Of a DNA stretch of 21,744 nt, positions 1 through 6,804 are shown piece after piece. This DNA comes from Bacillota bacterium (GTDB taxonomy: Bacteria; Bacillota; Clostridia; Lachnospirales; Lachnospiraceae), in NCBI GenBank assembly GCA_023408815.1, contig JAEYJO010000069.1:1-21744 (forward strand). The letters run 5' to 3'. The notes below the pieces were generated by a model, which saw only the letters and a program-made list of their open reading frames with translations, was not told the origin of the DNA and searched no databases. The translations under genes were made by a program, and so were the position numbers. Each line of letters begins with the position of its first letter. Within the stretch, counting starts at the first letter, position 1.

Positions 1-2
1 GC

Positions 3-127
3 TAAAATAATTGACTTTCTGAGAATAGCGAAGGCTTCTTTCTATTTTTGAAGAAAGAAATCATAGTCAAAGAGCCGACACACATCGTGTGACGGCTCTT
101 GAAAACCCTTAACTTAATGCCATTGGG
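3..127. repeat. Left copy of a 125-bp terminal inverted repeat
   Basis: Positions 3-127 are identical to the reverse complement of 21620-21744. The unit contains two strong hairpins. One is T-rich/A-rich (TTCTTTC pairing with GAAAGAA, about 36-60). The other has stem AGAGCCG/CGGCTCT with an inner CACAC/GTGTG (about 70-99). Beyond the identical part both copies keep a related pattern: about 10 unrelated bases, then AGGGCTTTTT. No open reading frame of note lies inside. Only two further bases exist outside the left copy, so the rest of the element cannot be seen. It could be the end of an insertion sequence or another multicopy repeat; the family was not identified. Confidence 0.85.
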
Positions 128-186
128 TGAAAGCTTGCAGGGCTTTTTATGTAACAGGAAAGTTCCAGGCTTTTGAATAAATCATC

Positions 187-215
187 TTGCATCCGCAATT
201 TTTATAAACTATAAT
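187..215 (+). promoter_or_regulatory. Probable sigma-A promoter of the ODP/HD-GYP operon
   Basis: TTGCAT at 187-192 and TATAAT at 210-215 are separated by 17 bases. This predicts a start near 222 and a leader of about 118 bases before the first gene at 340. The leader immediately contains a terminator-like hairpin (about 229-267), so transcription from here may be attenuated. Confidence 0.5.
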
Positions 216-228
216 ATTTTATATCGAC

Positions 229-269
229 GAAAACTCGGACATATTGTTGATATGGTTCGAGTTTTGTTC
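229..269 (+). terminator. Terminator-like hairpin in the leader of the first operon
   Basis: The arms AAAACTCG and CGAGTTTT enclose a second helix (CATAT/ATATG) with a TGTTG loop. The hairpin is followed by a weak T-rich stretch. It lies just after the predicted promoter at 187-215 and before the first gene, so it may act as an attenuator, or it may end transcription arriving from the left. Confidence 0.5.
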
Positions 270-299
270 TATGTAATAGGAAAATGCTCCTGTTACATA
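270..299. repeat. 12-bp inverted repeat TATGTAATAGGA / TCCTGTTACATA
   Basis: Two 12-base arms, identical apart from one position (a G-U pair in RNA), flank the six-base loop AAATGC. It sits between the terminator-like hairpin and the ribosome binding site of the gene at 340. Each arm carries the motif TATGTAAYAGGA, which also follows several terminators elsewhere in the window. It could be a protein operator or an mRNA hairpin. Confidence 0.6.
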
Positions 300-339
300 A
301 AACCGGAACCTTTCCAATGAAAAAAGGAGAATATTACGA

Positions 340-1161
340 ATGAAAAATAAGACATTGGATTACAGCGAATATATTGAAATCGCGCAAGGAGTTTATTGGG
401 TTGGTTTTGCGGACGAGAACATGGGACTGCACTGTAATCCCTATCTTATCGTGGATGGCGGGGAAGCGGTCCTGATCGATAGCGGCAGCAGGGATGATTT
501 CAGTACGGTAATGCTGAAGATCCTGCGGACAGGAACGAGTCCGAATCAGATTAAGCATTTGATATACCAGCATTACGATCCTGATTTATGCGCCAACATT
601 CCCCATATGGAGGCCATGATCGACAGCGATAACTTGAAAATCATTTCTCACCGTGAGAATAACCTTTTTATTAATTATTACTCGGCCAAATCGCCGAAGC
701 TCTGCATTGAACAGATGGGGATGCAGTTTGAATTTGCAAGCGGCAGACGTCTGCAATTTATCAGGACGCCTTATTCTCATTCTCCGGGCAGCTTTGTTAC
801 TTATGATACGAAGACAAAGGTACTGTTCAGCAGCGATATTTTCGGAAGCTACGATTACAACTGGCATCTTTATACACAGATAGATGAGCGCTGTATGGAC
901 TGTCTGGTACAGGAAGTTTGTCCCTATACGAACAAGAATTGCCAGATAAAAGGCATTTGCAATTTCCATAAGCATAATATGACATCAAAGAAGGCGTTGA
1001 TTTATGCACTGGAAAAAATAGAGGAACTGGATATTTCCCTTATCGCTCCGCAGCACGGAAGCATTCTTCATACCGGCGCCGCGAAGGAAGCGGCCATAGC
1101 ACATTTAAAGGCATTGACCAACGTGGGGATCGATTACTTCTTAGAGGAGGAGAACTGTTGA
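340..1161 (+). CDS. ODP/flavodiiron-like metallo-beta-lactamase-fold protein
   Basis: A 273-residue protein with the metallo-beta-lactamase fold pattern of flavodiiron and oxygen-binding diiron (ODP) proteins, without a flavodoxin domain. Visible metal-ligand candidates are H78-x-D80-x-D82, H147 (in SHSPG), D166 (in SSDIFG) and H239 (in PQHG). The canonical HxExDH is altered: Asp stands for Glu, and Leu follows the second Asp where a His is usual. A five-cysteine cluster, C185-x2-C188-x5-C194-x6-C201-x5-C207, lies between D166 and H239 and is not something I associate with the basic fold. ATG 340 is preceded by AAAAAGGAGA. The stop overlaps the start of the PAS-HD-GYP gene, so the two are probably translationally coupled. 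It is likely a cytosolic oxygen, NO or redox sensor, or a small reductase. The fold is confident; the exact role is inference. Confidence 0.8.
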   Translation: MKNKTLDYSEYIEIAQGVYWVGFADENMGLHCNPYLIVDGGEAVLIDSGSRDDFSTVMLKILRTGTSPNQIKHLIYQHYDPDLCANIPHMEAMIDSDNLKIISHRENNLFINYYSAKSPKLCIEQMGMQFEFASGRRLQFIRTPYSHSPGSFVTYDTKTKVLFSSDIFGSYDYNWHLYTQIDERCMDCLVQEVCPYTNKNCQIKGICNFHKHNMTSKKALIYALEKIEELDISLIAPQHGSILHTGAAKEAAIAHLKALTNVGIDYFLEEENC

Positions 1162-2405
1162 AACTGGCGAAAGAAATGATAGCTGAAATGGAAGAAATAC
1201 GGTTGAGCTCCTATACGGACGAATATATAAAGACTGTTTTCGATTATTTTGCAAATCAAATCGATAACTGCATACAGACAAAGCTGGTTTCAGAGCTTAT
1301 GACCAGATATGCGGAGGTGTCGAAGCGGCTGGAGAGGAGCGATGCGAGTCTTAGGGAGGCGCAGGAAATTGCATTGCTGGGCAATTGGGATTTGAATGTC
1401 AGGACAAAGGAACTGGGCTGGTCCCATACGACGAACAACATATTGGGGCTTGGAGATGATGAAAAGTCGAATCTGAACACCTTTTTTGATAAGGTTCATC
1501 CGGAGGATAGGAAAAAGGCAATGCGGATCTTGGAGGGTTTCATGGAGGACGCTGAATTGCCTGAGCTGCGCTATCGTTTGGTTATGGAAGATGGAAGAAT
1601 CAAGTGGGTTCATATACGCAGTGTGGTTTTACGAGATTCAGGCGGAGAAGCGATATCGGTGCACGGTACGATTCAGGATATTACCGCGGCAAAGACAGCG
1701 GAGGAGAAAATGACGGAATACAACAATCATCTGGAGGATTTGGTTAAGGAAAAAGTGGAGGAAATATCGGCCTCTCAGATAGCCACCATCCATGCACTGG
1801 TGAAGCTGGCGGAATCCAGGGACGACGATACAGGCGAGCATATTGTGAGAACAGCCCGGTACTGCAGTCTCGTGGCAAGGAAGCTCTGGGAGATGGGAGC
1901 ATATCCTGATGAAATAGACGAAGCCTTTATAGAAAATATAGAAAAAGCGGGTCCCTTGCATGACATCGGTAAGGTGGGGATCCCCGATGCCATCCTGCTG
2001 AAACCGGGTAAATTAACGCCCGAGGAATTCGAAATCATGAAGACTCACGTTAACATAGGGTATGAAACGCTGTCCAGCATCGAGAAAAAATACAAGATGA
2101 ACGATTTCATCAAAATGGGCATGGACATTGCCCTATGCCATCATGAGAAATGGGATGGAAGCGGATATCCCAGCCATATAAAGGGAGCGGATATTCCGAT
2201 ATCAGCAAGGATTATGGCGTTGGCAGATGTATACGACGCGCTTCGTTCCAAGCGGGTATATAAGGAAAGTTTTTCTCATGAAAAGAGCGTGAACATCATT
2301 AAAAAAGGAAACGGCAGTCATTTTGACCCGTTTCTGGTGGATATTTTTTTAGAAAATGACGGAGAATTTTATGAAATATTTGAGGGAACAAATCATGTCT
2401 CATAA
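1158..2405 (+). CDS. PAS domain-containing HD-GYP cyclic-di-GMP phosphodiesterase
   Basis: A 415-residue cytosolic protein with no evident membrane segment. After a short N-terminal helical region comes a PAS_3-type domain (about residues 65-175, with the HPED and W-V-H-I-R pattern). A coiled-coil linker follows (about 180-205), then a complete HD-GYP domain. The domain shows DTGEH, the HD pair H268-D269 in LHDIGKVGIP, CHHEKWDGSGYP with GYP at 336-338, and ADVYDAL. Family knowledge predicts hydrolysis of cyclic-di-GMP controlled by the PAS sensor. It starts with TTG at 1158, overlapping the preceding TGA in the string TTGA, with GAGGAGGA 6-7 bases upstream. An in-frame ATG at 1176 is the alternative. 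The pyridoxal kinase gene overlaps its 3' end by 11 bases, which supports one operon. Confidence 0.93.
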   Translation: MKLAKEMIAEMEEIRLSSYTDEYIKTVFDYFANQIDNCIQTKLVSELMTRYAEVSKRLERSDASLREAQEIALLGNWDLNVRTKELGWSHTTNNILGLGDDEKSNLNTFFDKVHPEDRKKAMRILEGFMEDAELPELRYRLVMEDGRIKWVHIRSVVLRDSGGEAISVHGTIQDITAAKTAEEKMTEYNNHLEDLVKEKVEEISASQIATIHALVKLAESRDDDTGEHIVRTARYCSLVARKLWEMGAYPDEIDEAFIENIEKAGPLHDIGKVGIPDAILLKPGKLTPEEFEIMKTHVNIGYETLSSIEKKYKMNDFIKMGMDIALCHHEKWDGSGYPSHIKGADIPISARIMALADVYDALRSKRVYKESFSHEKSVNIIKKGNGSHFDPFLVDIFLENDGEFYEIFEGTNHVS

Positions 2406-3231
2406 CAATCAAAAGAAAATAGCGGTAATTAACGATTTATCCGGTTTCGGGCGATGCTCGCTCACGGTATCGATGCCGATTATCTCCTATATGGGAGTAC
2501 AGTGCTGCCCGGTACCCACTTCTATTTTTTCCAACCATACCGGATTTAAGGATTTCTTTTTTGATGATTATACGGATAGAATAGAAACTTATATCTCCAA
2601 GTGGCATAAGCTGGAGCTGGAGTTCGAGGGAATTGCTTCCGGATTCTTAGGTTCCAGAAAACAGATAGAAACGGTAATCCGCTTTATTGAAGAATTTCGA
2701 AGCGATAGGACTACAGTAGTAATCGACCCGGTCATGGGTGACCACGGCAGGATGTATGCAACCTACACGGATGAGATGTGTGAGGAAATGGGACGGTTGG
2801 TGGCATATGCCGATATCATAACGCCTAACCTGACAGAATGTTGTAAGCTGACGAAGATGCCGTATAAGGAAGTCGGCTGGAAGAAAAAAGAATTGTATGC
2901 CATGGCGGAGACACTCTCTTGCCGCGGTCCGGCGAAAGTAGTTATTACAGGGATTCCGCAGGGCGAATTCATTGCGAATTATGTAATGGAAAGAGGGAAG
3001 GAACCGAAGCTTGTGCGGACTCATAAAGCGGGAACAGAACGCTCGGGAACGGGAGATGTGTTCGCTTCTATTATAGCGGCGGACGCGGTAAACGGAGTGG
3101 ATTTTGACCGCTCGGTAAGGAAGGCTTCTGACTTTGTGAAGAAATGTATTGTGAAATCCGTGGAAATGGACATTCCACAGACCGACGGTGTATGCTTTGA
3201 AGAAGTTTTGTATACACTGAAGAGAAATTGA
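2395..3231 (+). CDS. Pyridoxal/pyridoxamine kinase (ribokinase-like, PdxK/PdxY type)
   Basis: A 278-residue ribokinase-superfamily enzyme predicted to phosphorylate pyridoxal, pyridoxamine or pyridoxine at the 5' hydroxyl with ATP (vitamin B6 salvage). Visible signatures are the N-terminal AVINDLSGFGRCSL, DPVMGDHGRMY, the TPNLTE segment and the anion-hole/catalytic GTGD ending at D221. An in-frame ATG at 2356 exists, but ATG 2395 has TGAGGGA about 7 bases upstream and gives the usual N-terminus, so it is preferred. That start overlaps the end of the HD-GYP gene by 11 bases. The following radical SAM gene starts within or just after its stop. A phosphomethylpyrimidine-kinase-like specificity is less likely given the motifs. 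Confidence 0.9.
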   Translation: MSHNNQKKIAVINDLSGFGRCSLTVSMPIISYMGVQCCPVPTSIFSNHTGFKDFFFDDYTDRIETYISKWHKLELEFEGIASGFLGSRKQIETVIRFIEEFRSDRTTVVIDPVMGDHGRMYATYTDEMCEEMGRLVAYADIITPNLTECCKLTKMPYKEVGWKKKELYAMAETLSCRGPAKVVITGIPQGEFIANYVMERGKEPKLVRTHKAGTERSGTGDVFASIIAADAVNGVDFDRSVRKASDFVKKCIVKSVEMDIPQTDGVCFEEVLYTLKRN

Positions 3232-3245
3232 AAGGTATAATCGTT

Positions 3246-3851
3246 ATGATGACAATCTTATATGAAGTGCACGATAATCTGTATGTGAATTTGACTAACC
3301 GCTGCCCCTGCGCCTGCACATTTTGCCTGAGACAGACGAGGGAGGAAATGAATCAGTCGGGCAGCCTGTGGCTGGAAAGGGAACCGTCTGTGCAGGAGGT
3401 AAAGGACGAATTCGAAAAATTTGATATGACGAAATATAAGGAAGTGGTATTCTGCGGTTTTGGAGAGCCTACGGAGCGGTTGGAGGAGCTTTTGGAAATA
3501 GCAGGATACGTAAAAGAGAAGTTCAGGCTTTCCATCCGGGTAAATACTAACGGACTCTCCGATTTAATTCATAAAAAGAATACGGCACCTATGTTTGACG
3601 GCTATGTGGACACTATATCCATAAGCCTGAATACGCCCGACAGAGAGGAATATTATAAGCTGACCCGGAATAAATTCGGAGAAGAAGCTTTCGATGCGCT
3701 TTTAAAATTTGCTGAAAATGTAAAAAGATATGTGCCTAAGGTTATACTTACAACGGTAGAAACTGCAATTACTGAAGAGGAGCAGGAAGAATGCCTGAAA
3801 ATCTGTGATTTCTTAGGTGTTTCGTATCGTATCAGGCCGTGGGAAGATTAA
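3246..3851 (+). CDS. Radical SAM protein of the TatD-associated family
   Basis: A protein of about 201 residues with the radical SAM cluster motif C20-x3-C24-x2-C27 (in NRCPCACTFCLRQ). It also shows the GFGEPT segment typical of SAM binding, NTNG, and SISLNTPDREEYYKL. Its short length and N-terminal pattern (LYVNLTNRC) match the small radical SAM proteins usually linked to TatD nucleases; no tatD gene is present here. The substrate is unknown to me. The frame opens at TTG 3228, overlapping the kinase stop, but ATG 3246 (or 3249) with GAAAGG upstream fits the family N-terminus better. It is the last gene of the operon starting at 340, and no clear terminator follows. Confidence 0.85.
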   Translation: MMTILYEVHDNLYVNLTNRCPCACTFCLRQTREEMNQSGSLWLEREPSVQEVKDEFEKFDMTKYKEVVFCGFGEPTERLEELLEIAGYVKEKFRLSIRVNTNGLSDLIHKKNTAPMFDGYVDTISISLNTPDREEYYKLTRNKFGEEAFDALLKFAENVKRYVPKVILTTVETAITEEEQEECLKICDFLGVSYRIRPWED

Positions 3852-3869
3852 AACAACAATAAAAGTATA

Positions 3870-3897
3870 TTGACAAATTTTATCAATATGGTATCAT
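3870..3897 (+). promoter_or_regulatory. Probable promoter of the perR-rbr unit
   Basis: TTGACA at 3870-3875 and TATCAT at 3892-3897 are separated by 16 bases, giving a predicted start near 3904. The PerR-box-like palindrome at 3906-3920 lies at the start site, where a bound repressor would block transcription. Confidence 0.65.
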
Positions 3898-3905
3898 ATA
3901 TTTAA

Positions 3906-3920
3906 TGATACTAAGTATTA
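3906..3920. promoter_or_regulatory. PerR/Fur-box-like operator
   Basis: TGATACTAAGTATTA is a 7-1-7 imperfect palindrome with a perfect core, ATACT-A-AGTAT. Compared with the PerR box TTATAATNATTATAA it matches at 10 of 14 informative positions. It overlaps the predicted transcription start of the downstream PerR-like gene, consistent with autoregulation. Confidence 0.5.
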
Positions 3921-3960
3921 TTAGCATATAATTTGATGATGTCAGAGCAGAGTCAAATAC

Positions 3961-4049
3961 CTTGCAGCCAGCTGCGAGGCATGAAGACTGAAGGCATTGC
4001 AAGCTGCATGTCCATTTGGTTTGTTGCCTTCGGGAGAATAACGAAGGGG
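3961..4049 (+). promoter_or_regulatory. Structured perR leader with mutually exclusive pairings over the Shine-Dalgarno
   Basis: The leader is about 150 bases long. CCTTCG (4027-4032) can pair with CGAAGG (4042-4047), which covers the ribosome binding site GAAGGGG. The same bases inside TGCCTTC (4025-4031) can instead pair with the upstream GAAGGCA (3990-3996), which would free the site. A second competition exists: hairpin CTTGCAG/CTGCGAG (3961-3978) versus TGCAGC (3963-3968) with GCTGCA (4003-4008). This layout suggests an RNA switch or a protein-controlled leader. No known riboswitch class was recognised. Confidence 0.4.
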
Positions 4050-4057
4050 TGATTCTC

Positions 4058-4477
4058 ATGGCGGAACGCAGAAACACTATACAGCAGGAAATCGTGGCTC
4101 AGACCTTACGTCAGATGCACGATCACCCTACGGCGGATGCCATTTATATTGAAATCTGCAATAAGCATTCGTCTATTAGTCGTGCCACCGTTTTTCGGAT
4201 ATTGAACAGGATGGCGGAAGAAGGTCGCATACTCCGGATATCCAATGCCGGGGGAGGGGATAGGTTCGACTACGAGATTGAGAAGCATTATCATGTGCAG
4301 TGTAAGAAATGCGGCAGAATCAGCAATGTAAGTATGAAGAAATTTCCTGCGCTGGAGGAAGAAATCGAATGCTCATATGGCTATCGAATTATAGGGCATA
4401 CCTTGCTTTTCGAAGGAATTTGTGAGGAATGTGACAAAAGTGTCGTTGAAAATGACACAGATGCGGCAGACTGTTGA
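4058..4477 (+). CDS. perR: Fur-family regulator, PerR-like
   Basis: A 139-residue metalloregulator. The N-terminal winged helix contains HPTADAIY and SRATVFRILNRM. The C-terminal part has two structural zinc pairs, C82-x2-C85 and C122-x2-C125. Regulatory metal-site candidates align with Bacillus PerR: H23 (Bacillus H37), D71 (D85), H77 and H79 (H91, H93). The residue matching PerR D104 appears to be Glu (near E100), a difference that could alter metal choice or peroxide sensing. ATG 4058 is preceded by GAAGGGG with about 8 bases of spacing; an upstream in-frame extension from 4016 lacks a good site. It lies directly upstream of rubrerythrin, the usual PerR-controlled peroxide defence gene in anaerobes. 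Fur proper is the alternative, less likely from context. Confidence 0.85.
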   Translation: MAERRNTIQQEIVAQTLRQMHDHPTADAIYIEICNKHSSISRATVFRILNRMAEEGRILRISNAGGGDRFDYEIEKHYHVQCKKCGRISNVSMKKFPALEEEIECSYGYRIIGHTLLFEGICEECDKSVVENDTDAADC

Positions 4478-4567
4478 CCGAGTCGGTAATGGGGTGCACG
4501 AGCGGCGGATGGGATAATTATCTCAAGAAACCGTAAAAATAATCAAAAAGAAAAGGAGAACATGACT

Positions 4568-5107
4568 ATGGCAGATTTAAAGGGTACAAAAACAGAGGCT
4601 AACTTGAAAACAGCATTCGCAGGAGAATCCGAAGCAAGAAATAAATATACATATTATGCTTCTAAGGCGAAGAAAGACGGGTATGTTCAGATAGCGGCTC
4701 TTTTTGAAGAGACGGCGAATAACGAGAAAGAGCATGCGAAAATATGGTTCAAGCTTCTTCATGACGGCATTGGCAGTACCATGGATAATCTGAAAGATGC
4801 AGCGGCAGGCGAGAATTACGAATGGACCGATATGTATGCCAAGTTTGCTAAAGAGGCGAAAGAAGAAGGCTTCACTAAAATCGCGATGCTGTTCGAAAGC
4901 GTAGCGAAGATTGAAAAGGAGCACGAAGAAAGGTATCTTAAGCTTCTTGCGAATATTGAAGGGGATGCAGTATTCTCAAAGGATGGAGATGTTATCTGGC
5001 AGTGCGCGAACTGCGGTCATATCCATGTTGGAAAGAAAGCACCTCAGATATGCCCTGTTTGCGATCACCCGCAGTCATATTTTCAGGTAAGAGCTGAGAA
5101 TTATTAA
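4568..5107 (+). CDS. rbr: Rubrerythrin
   Basis: A 179-residue non-haem iron peroxidase that reduces hydrogen peroxide to water in anaerobes. The ferritin-like diiron domain (about residues 1-135) shows two ExxH motifs, in NEKEHAKIW and EKEHEERY, plus the upstream AFAGESEARNKY glutamates. The C-terminal rubredoxin domain has CANCGH and CPVCDHP for the FeS4 site. Two ATG codons sit at 4562 and 4568. AAGGAGAA ends at 4560, so 4568 has the better spacing. It follows the PerR-like gene by about 90 bases with no clear separate promoter, suggesting cotranscription and peroxide-responsive control. A strong terminator follows. Confidence 0.95.
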   Translation: MADLKGTKTEANLKTAFAGESEARNKYTYYASKAKKDGYVQIAALFEETANNEKEHAKIWFKLLHDGIGSTMDNLKDAAAGENYEWTDMYAKFAKEAKEEGFTKIAMLFESVAKIEKEHEERYLKLLANIEGDAVFSKDGDVIWQCANCGHIHVGKKAPQICPVCDHPQSYFQVRAENY

Positions 5108-5130
5108 GATAAATGGCGTAGAATAAGCAC

Positions 5131-5166
5131 ATCCGGTAAAGCTTCCTTAAGTTTTACCGGATTTTT
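5131..5166 (+). terminator. Rho-independent terminator after rubrerythrin
   Basis: The long hairpin ATCCGGTAAA...TTTACCGGAT continues through CTT/AAG with a short loop and is followed by TTTT. It closes the perR-rbr unit and leaves only 26 bases before the cardiolipin synthase start. Confidence 0.9.
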
Positions 5167-5192
5167 ACAAATGTGAAGGGTGGACGAAGGCT

Positions 5193-6737
5193 GTGAAAAG
5201 GTTCATTAGGATAGTTTTTAAAATAATTTTCAGCAGGACGATGGTTACTCTTATCCTTCTGCTGATACAGCTTTTTTGGCTGATTGCCGGTTTTAAATGG
5301 CTTGAAGAGTTTTCGGAAGTGTATTTGGTGGTGATGGTATTTATAAGTGCCGCCCTTCTGATTTATATCATCAACAAAGATGAGATGCCCGAATTCAAGC
5401 TGGCCTGGGTCATACCCATTTGTGCGGCGCCGGTATTCGGTGCGTTGCTATATCTGTTCATCGTAGGAGACTGGACGAACCTGGGCATGAAAAAGCGTCT
5501 GAACAAGCGTAGAAAGGAAACGGAGGAATTTCTCCATACCGATGAGAAGACGAGAAAAAGAATGGAAATTTCTAACGCCCATTTGGCGAATCTAAGCCGT
5601 TATGTGGAAGCAGAGGGAGGCTTTCCGGCGTATGTTGGTGCTTCAGTCACTTATTTTCCCACGGGGGAGGAGAAGTTTGCAGACTTGCTGGAGGAGCTAA
5701 AGGGGGCAAAGGAGTTCATTTTTTTGGAATATTTCATCGTGGAGAGAGGACGGATGTGGAATTCCATTCTGGAAATCCTTATAGAAAAGGTGAAGGAAGG
5801 AGTGGAGGTCCGGTTCATGTATGATGGTATGTGCTCCCTTTTGCTCCTTCCGTATTCCTATCCGAAGCAATTGGATGCCTGCGGGATAAAGACTAAGATG
5901 TTTTCGCCCATTATTCCTCTTCTGTCCACAGCCCAGAACAACAGAGACCATAGGAAAATTCTCGTCATAGACGGCAAAACGGCGTATACCGGCGGAGTCA
6001 ACATGGCGGACGAATATATTAACGAGGTAGCCAGATTCGGACATTGGAAGGATGCAGCGATTAAAGTGGAGGGGGATGCTGTGAAAAGCTTTACCCTTAT
6101 GTTCCTGCAAATGTGGAATATATCGGAAGCGGCGACTGAGGATTATTCCAAATATATCAGGAAGAGTGAAAAAAAATCGGTGAGAAGCTCCGGCTTCGTA
6201 ATCCCTTACGGAGACGGCCCGGCGACGCCGGAAAATGTGGCGGAGACCATTTATATGGACGTGATAAATCAGGCGACGAGCTATGTGCATATCATGACTC
6301 CTTATTTTATCGTGGACAATGCGATGCTGGATGTTCTCCAGTATGCGGCCAGAAGAGGAGTGGACGTCAAGCTGATCGTTCCCCACATTCCGGATAAAAA
6401 AGCGGTCTTTGCGATTTCCCGCACCTATTACCCCGATTTACTGGGAGCAGGTGTAAAAGTATACGAATACGAGCCGGGTTTTGTACACGCGAAGGTTTTT
6501 GTTTCTGACGATGAAAAAGCGGTAGTAGGAACGGTAAATCTTGACTACCGCAGCCTATATCATCATTTTGAATGCGGCGTCTATCTGTATCGGAACGAGG
6601 CGGTGGCCGATGTGGAAGCGGATTTTACCAAGACCCTGGAGCGCTGTATTGAAATAGACATGATGTATTATAAGAAGATCCCGATGCCCTTAAAGCTTAT
6701 AGGAAGAGTACTTCGGCTGTTTGGGCCGCTGATGTAA
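5193..6737 (+). CDS. cls: Cardiolipin synthase (phospholipase D family)
   Basis: A 514-residue membrane enzyme that condenses two phosphatidylglycerols into cardiolipin and glycerol. N-terminal hydrophobic segments lie at about residues 14-34, 42-60 and 70-90. Two phospholipase D HKD motifs follow: H253-R-K-x4-D with the GGVNMADEY segment, and H432-A-K-x4-D with GTVNLDYRSLYHHFE. The length is normal for the family. It starts at GTG 5193 with GAAGG close upstream; spacing is short, so the start is less certain than the end. The rubrerythrin terminator ends 26 bases before the start, leaving no room for a promoter between them. The gene must use a promoter at the rbr end or read-through. It converges on the cellobiose phosphorylase gene. 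Confidence 0.95.
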   Translation: MKRFIRIVFKIIFSRTMVTLILLLIQLFWLIAGFKWLEEFSEVYLVVMVFISAALLIYIINKDEMPEFKLAWVIPICAAPVFGALLYLFIVGDWTNLGMKKRLNKRRKETEEFLHTDEKTRKRMEISNAHLANLSRYVEAEGGFPAYVGASVTYFPTGEEKFADLLEELKGAKEFIFLEYFIVERGRMWNSILEILIEKVKEGVEVRFMYDGMCSLLLLPYSYPKQLDACGIKTKMFSPIIPLLSTAQNNRDHRKILVIDGKTAYTGGVNMADEYINEVARFGHWKDAAIKVEGDAVKSFTLMFLQMWNISEAATEDYSKYIRKSEKKSVRSSGFVIPYGDGPATPENVAETIYMDVINQATSYVHIMTPYFIVDNAMLDVLQYAARRGVDVKLIVPHIPDKKAVFAISRTYYPDLLGAGVKVYEYEPGFVHAKVFVSDDEKAVVGTVNLDYRSLYHHFECGVYLYRNEAVADVEADFTKTLERCIEIDMMYYKKIPMPLKLIGRVLRLFGPLM

Positions 6738-6750
6738 AAGCGATATAAAG

Positions 6751-6797
6751 ACTCCTGCAAGGATACGCGTTTGGCGTTTCCTGCAGGAGTTTATTAA
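6751..6797. terminator. Bidirectional terminator between cls and cellobiose phosphorylase
   Basis: A 9-bp outer stem ACTCCTGCA/TGCAGGAGT encloses a further helix with GGA/TCC-like and ACGC/GCGT pairing. T-rich sequence follows on the plus strand (TTTATTAAT), and the minus strand has CTTTATAT. Its position between convergent genes fits termination from both sides. Confidence 0.75.
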
Positions 6798-6804
6798 TGA
6801 GTTT

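Noticed and set aside
586..975. Minus-strand 129-codon frame inside the ODP-like gene
   Set aside because: No ribosome site or family pattern, and it lies fully inside a convincing gene on the other strand.
4474..4520. Separate promoter for rubrerythrin (TTGACC with GATAAT)
   Set aside because: The elements are about 33 bases apart, too far for a promoter; cotranscription with perR is simpler.
5697..6386. Minus-strand 229-codon frame inside cardiolipin synthase
   Set aside because: Entirely within a gene with clear HKD motifs; a shadow frame with His/Arg-rich unlikely composition.
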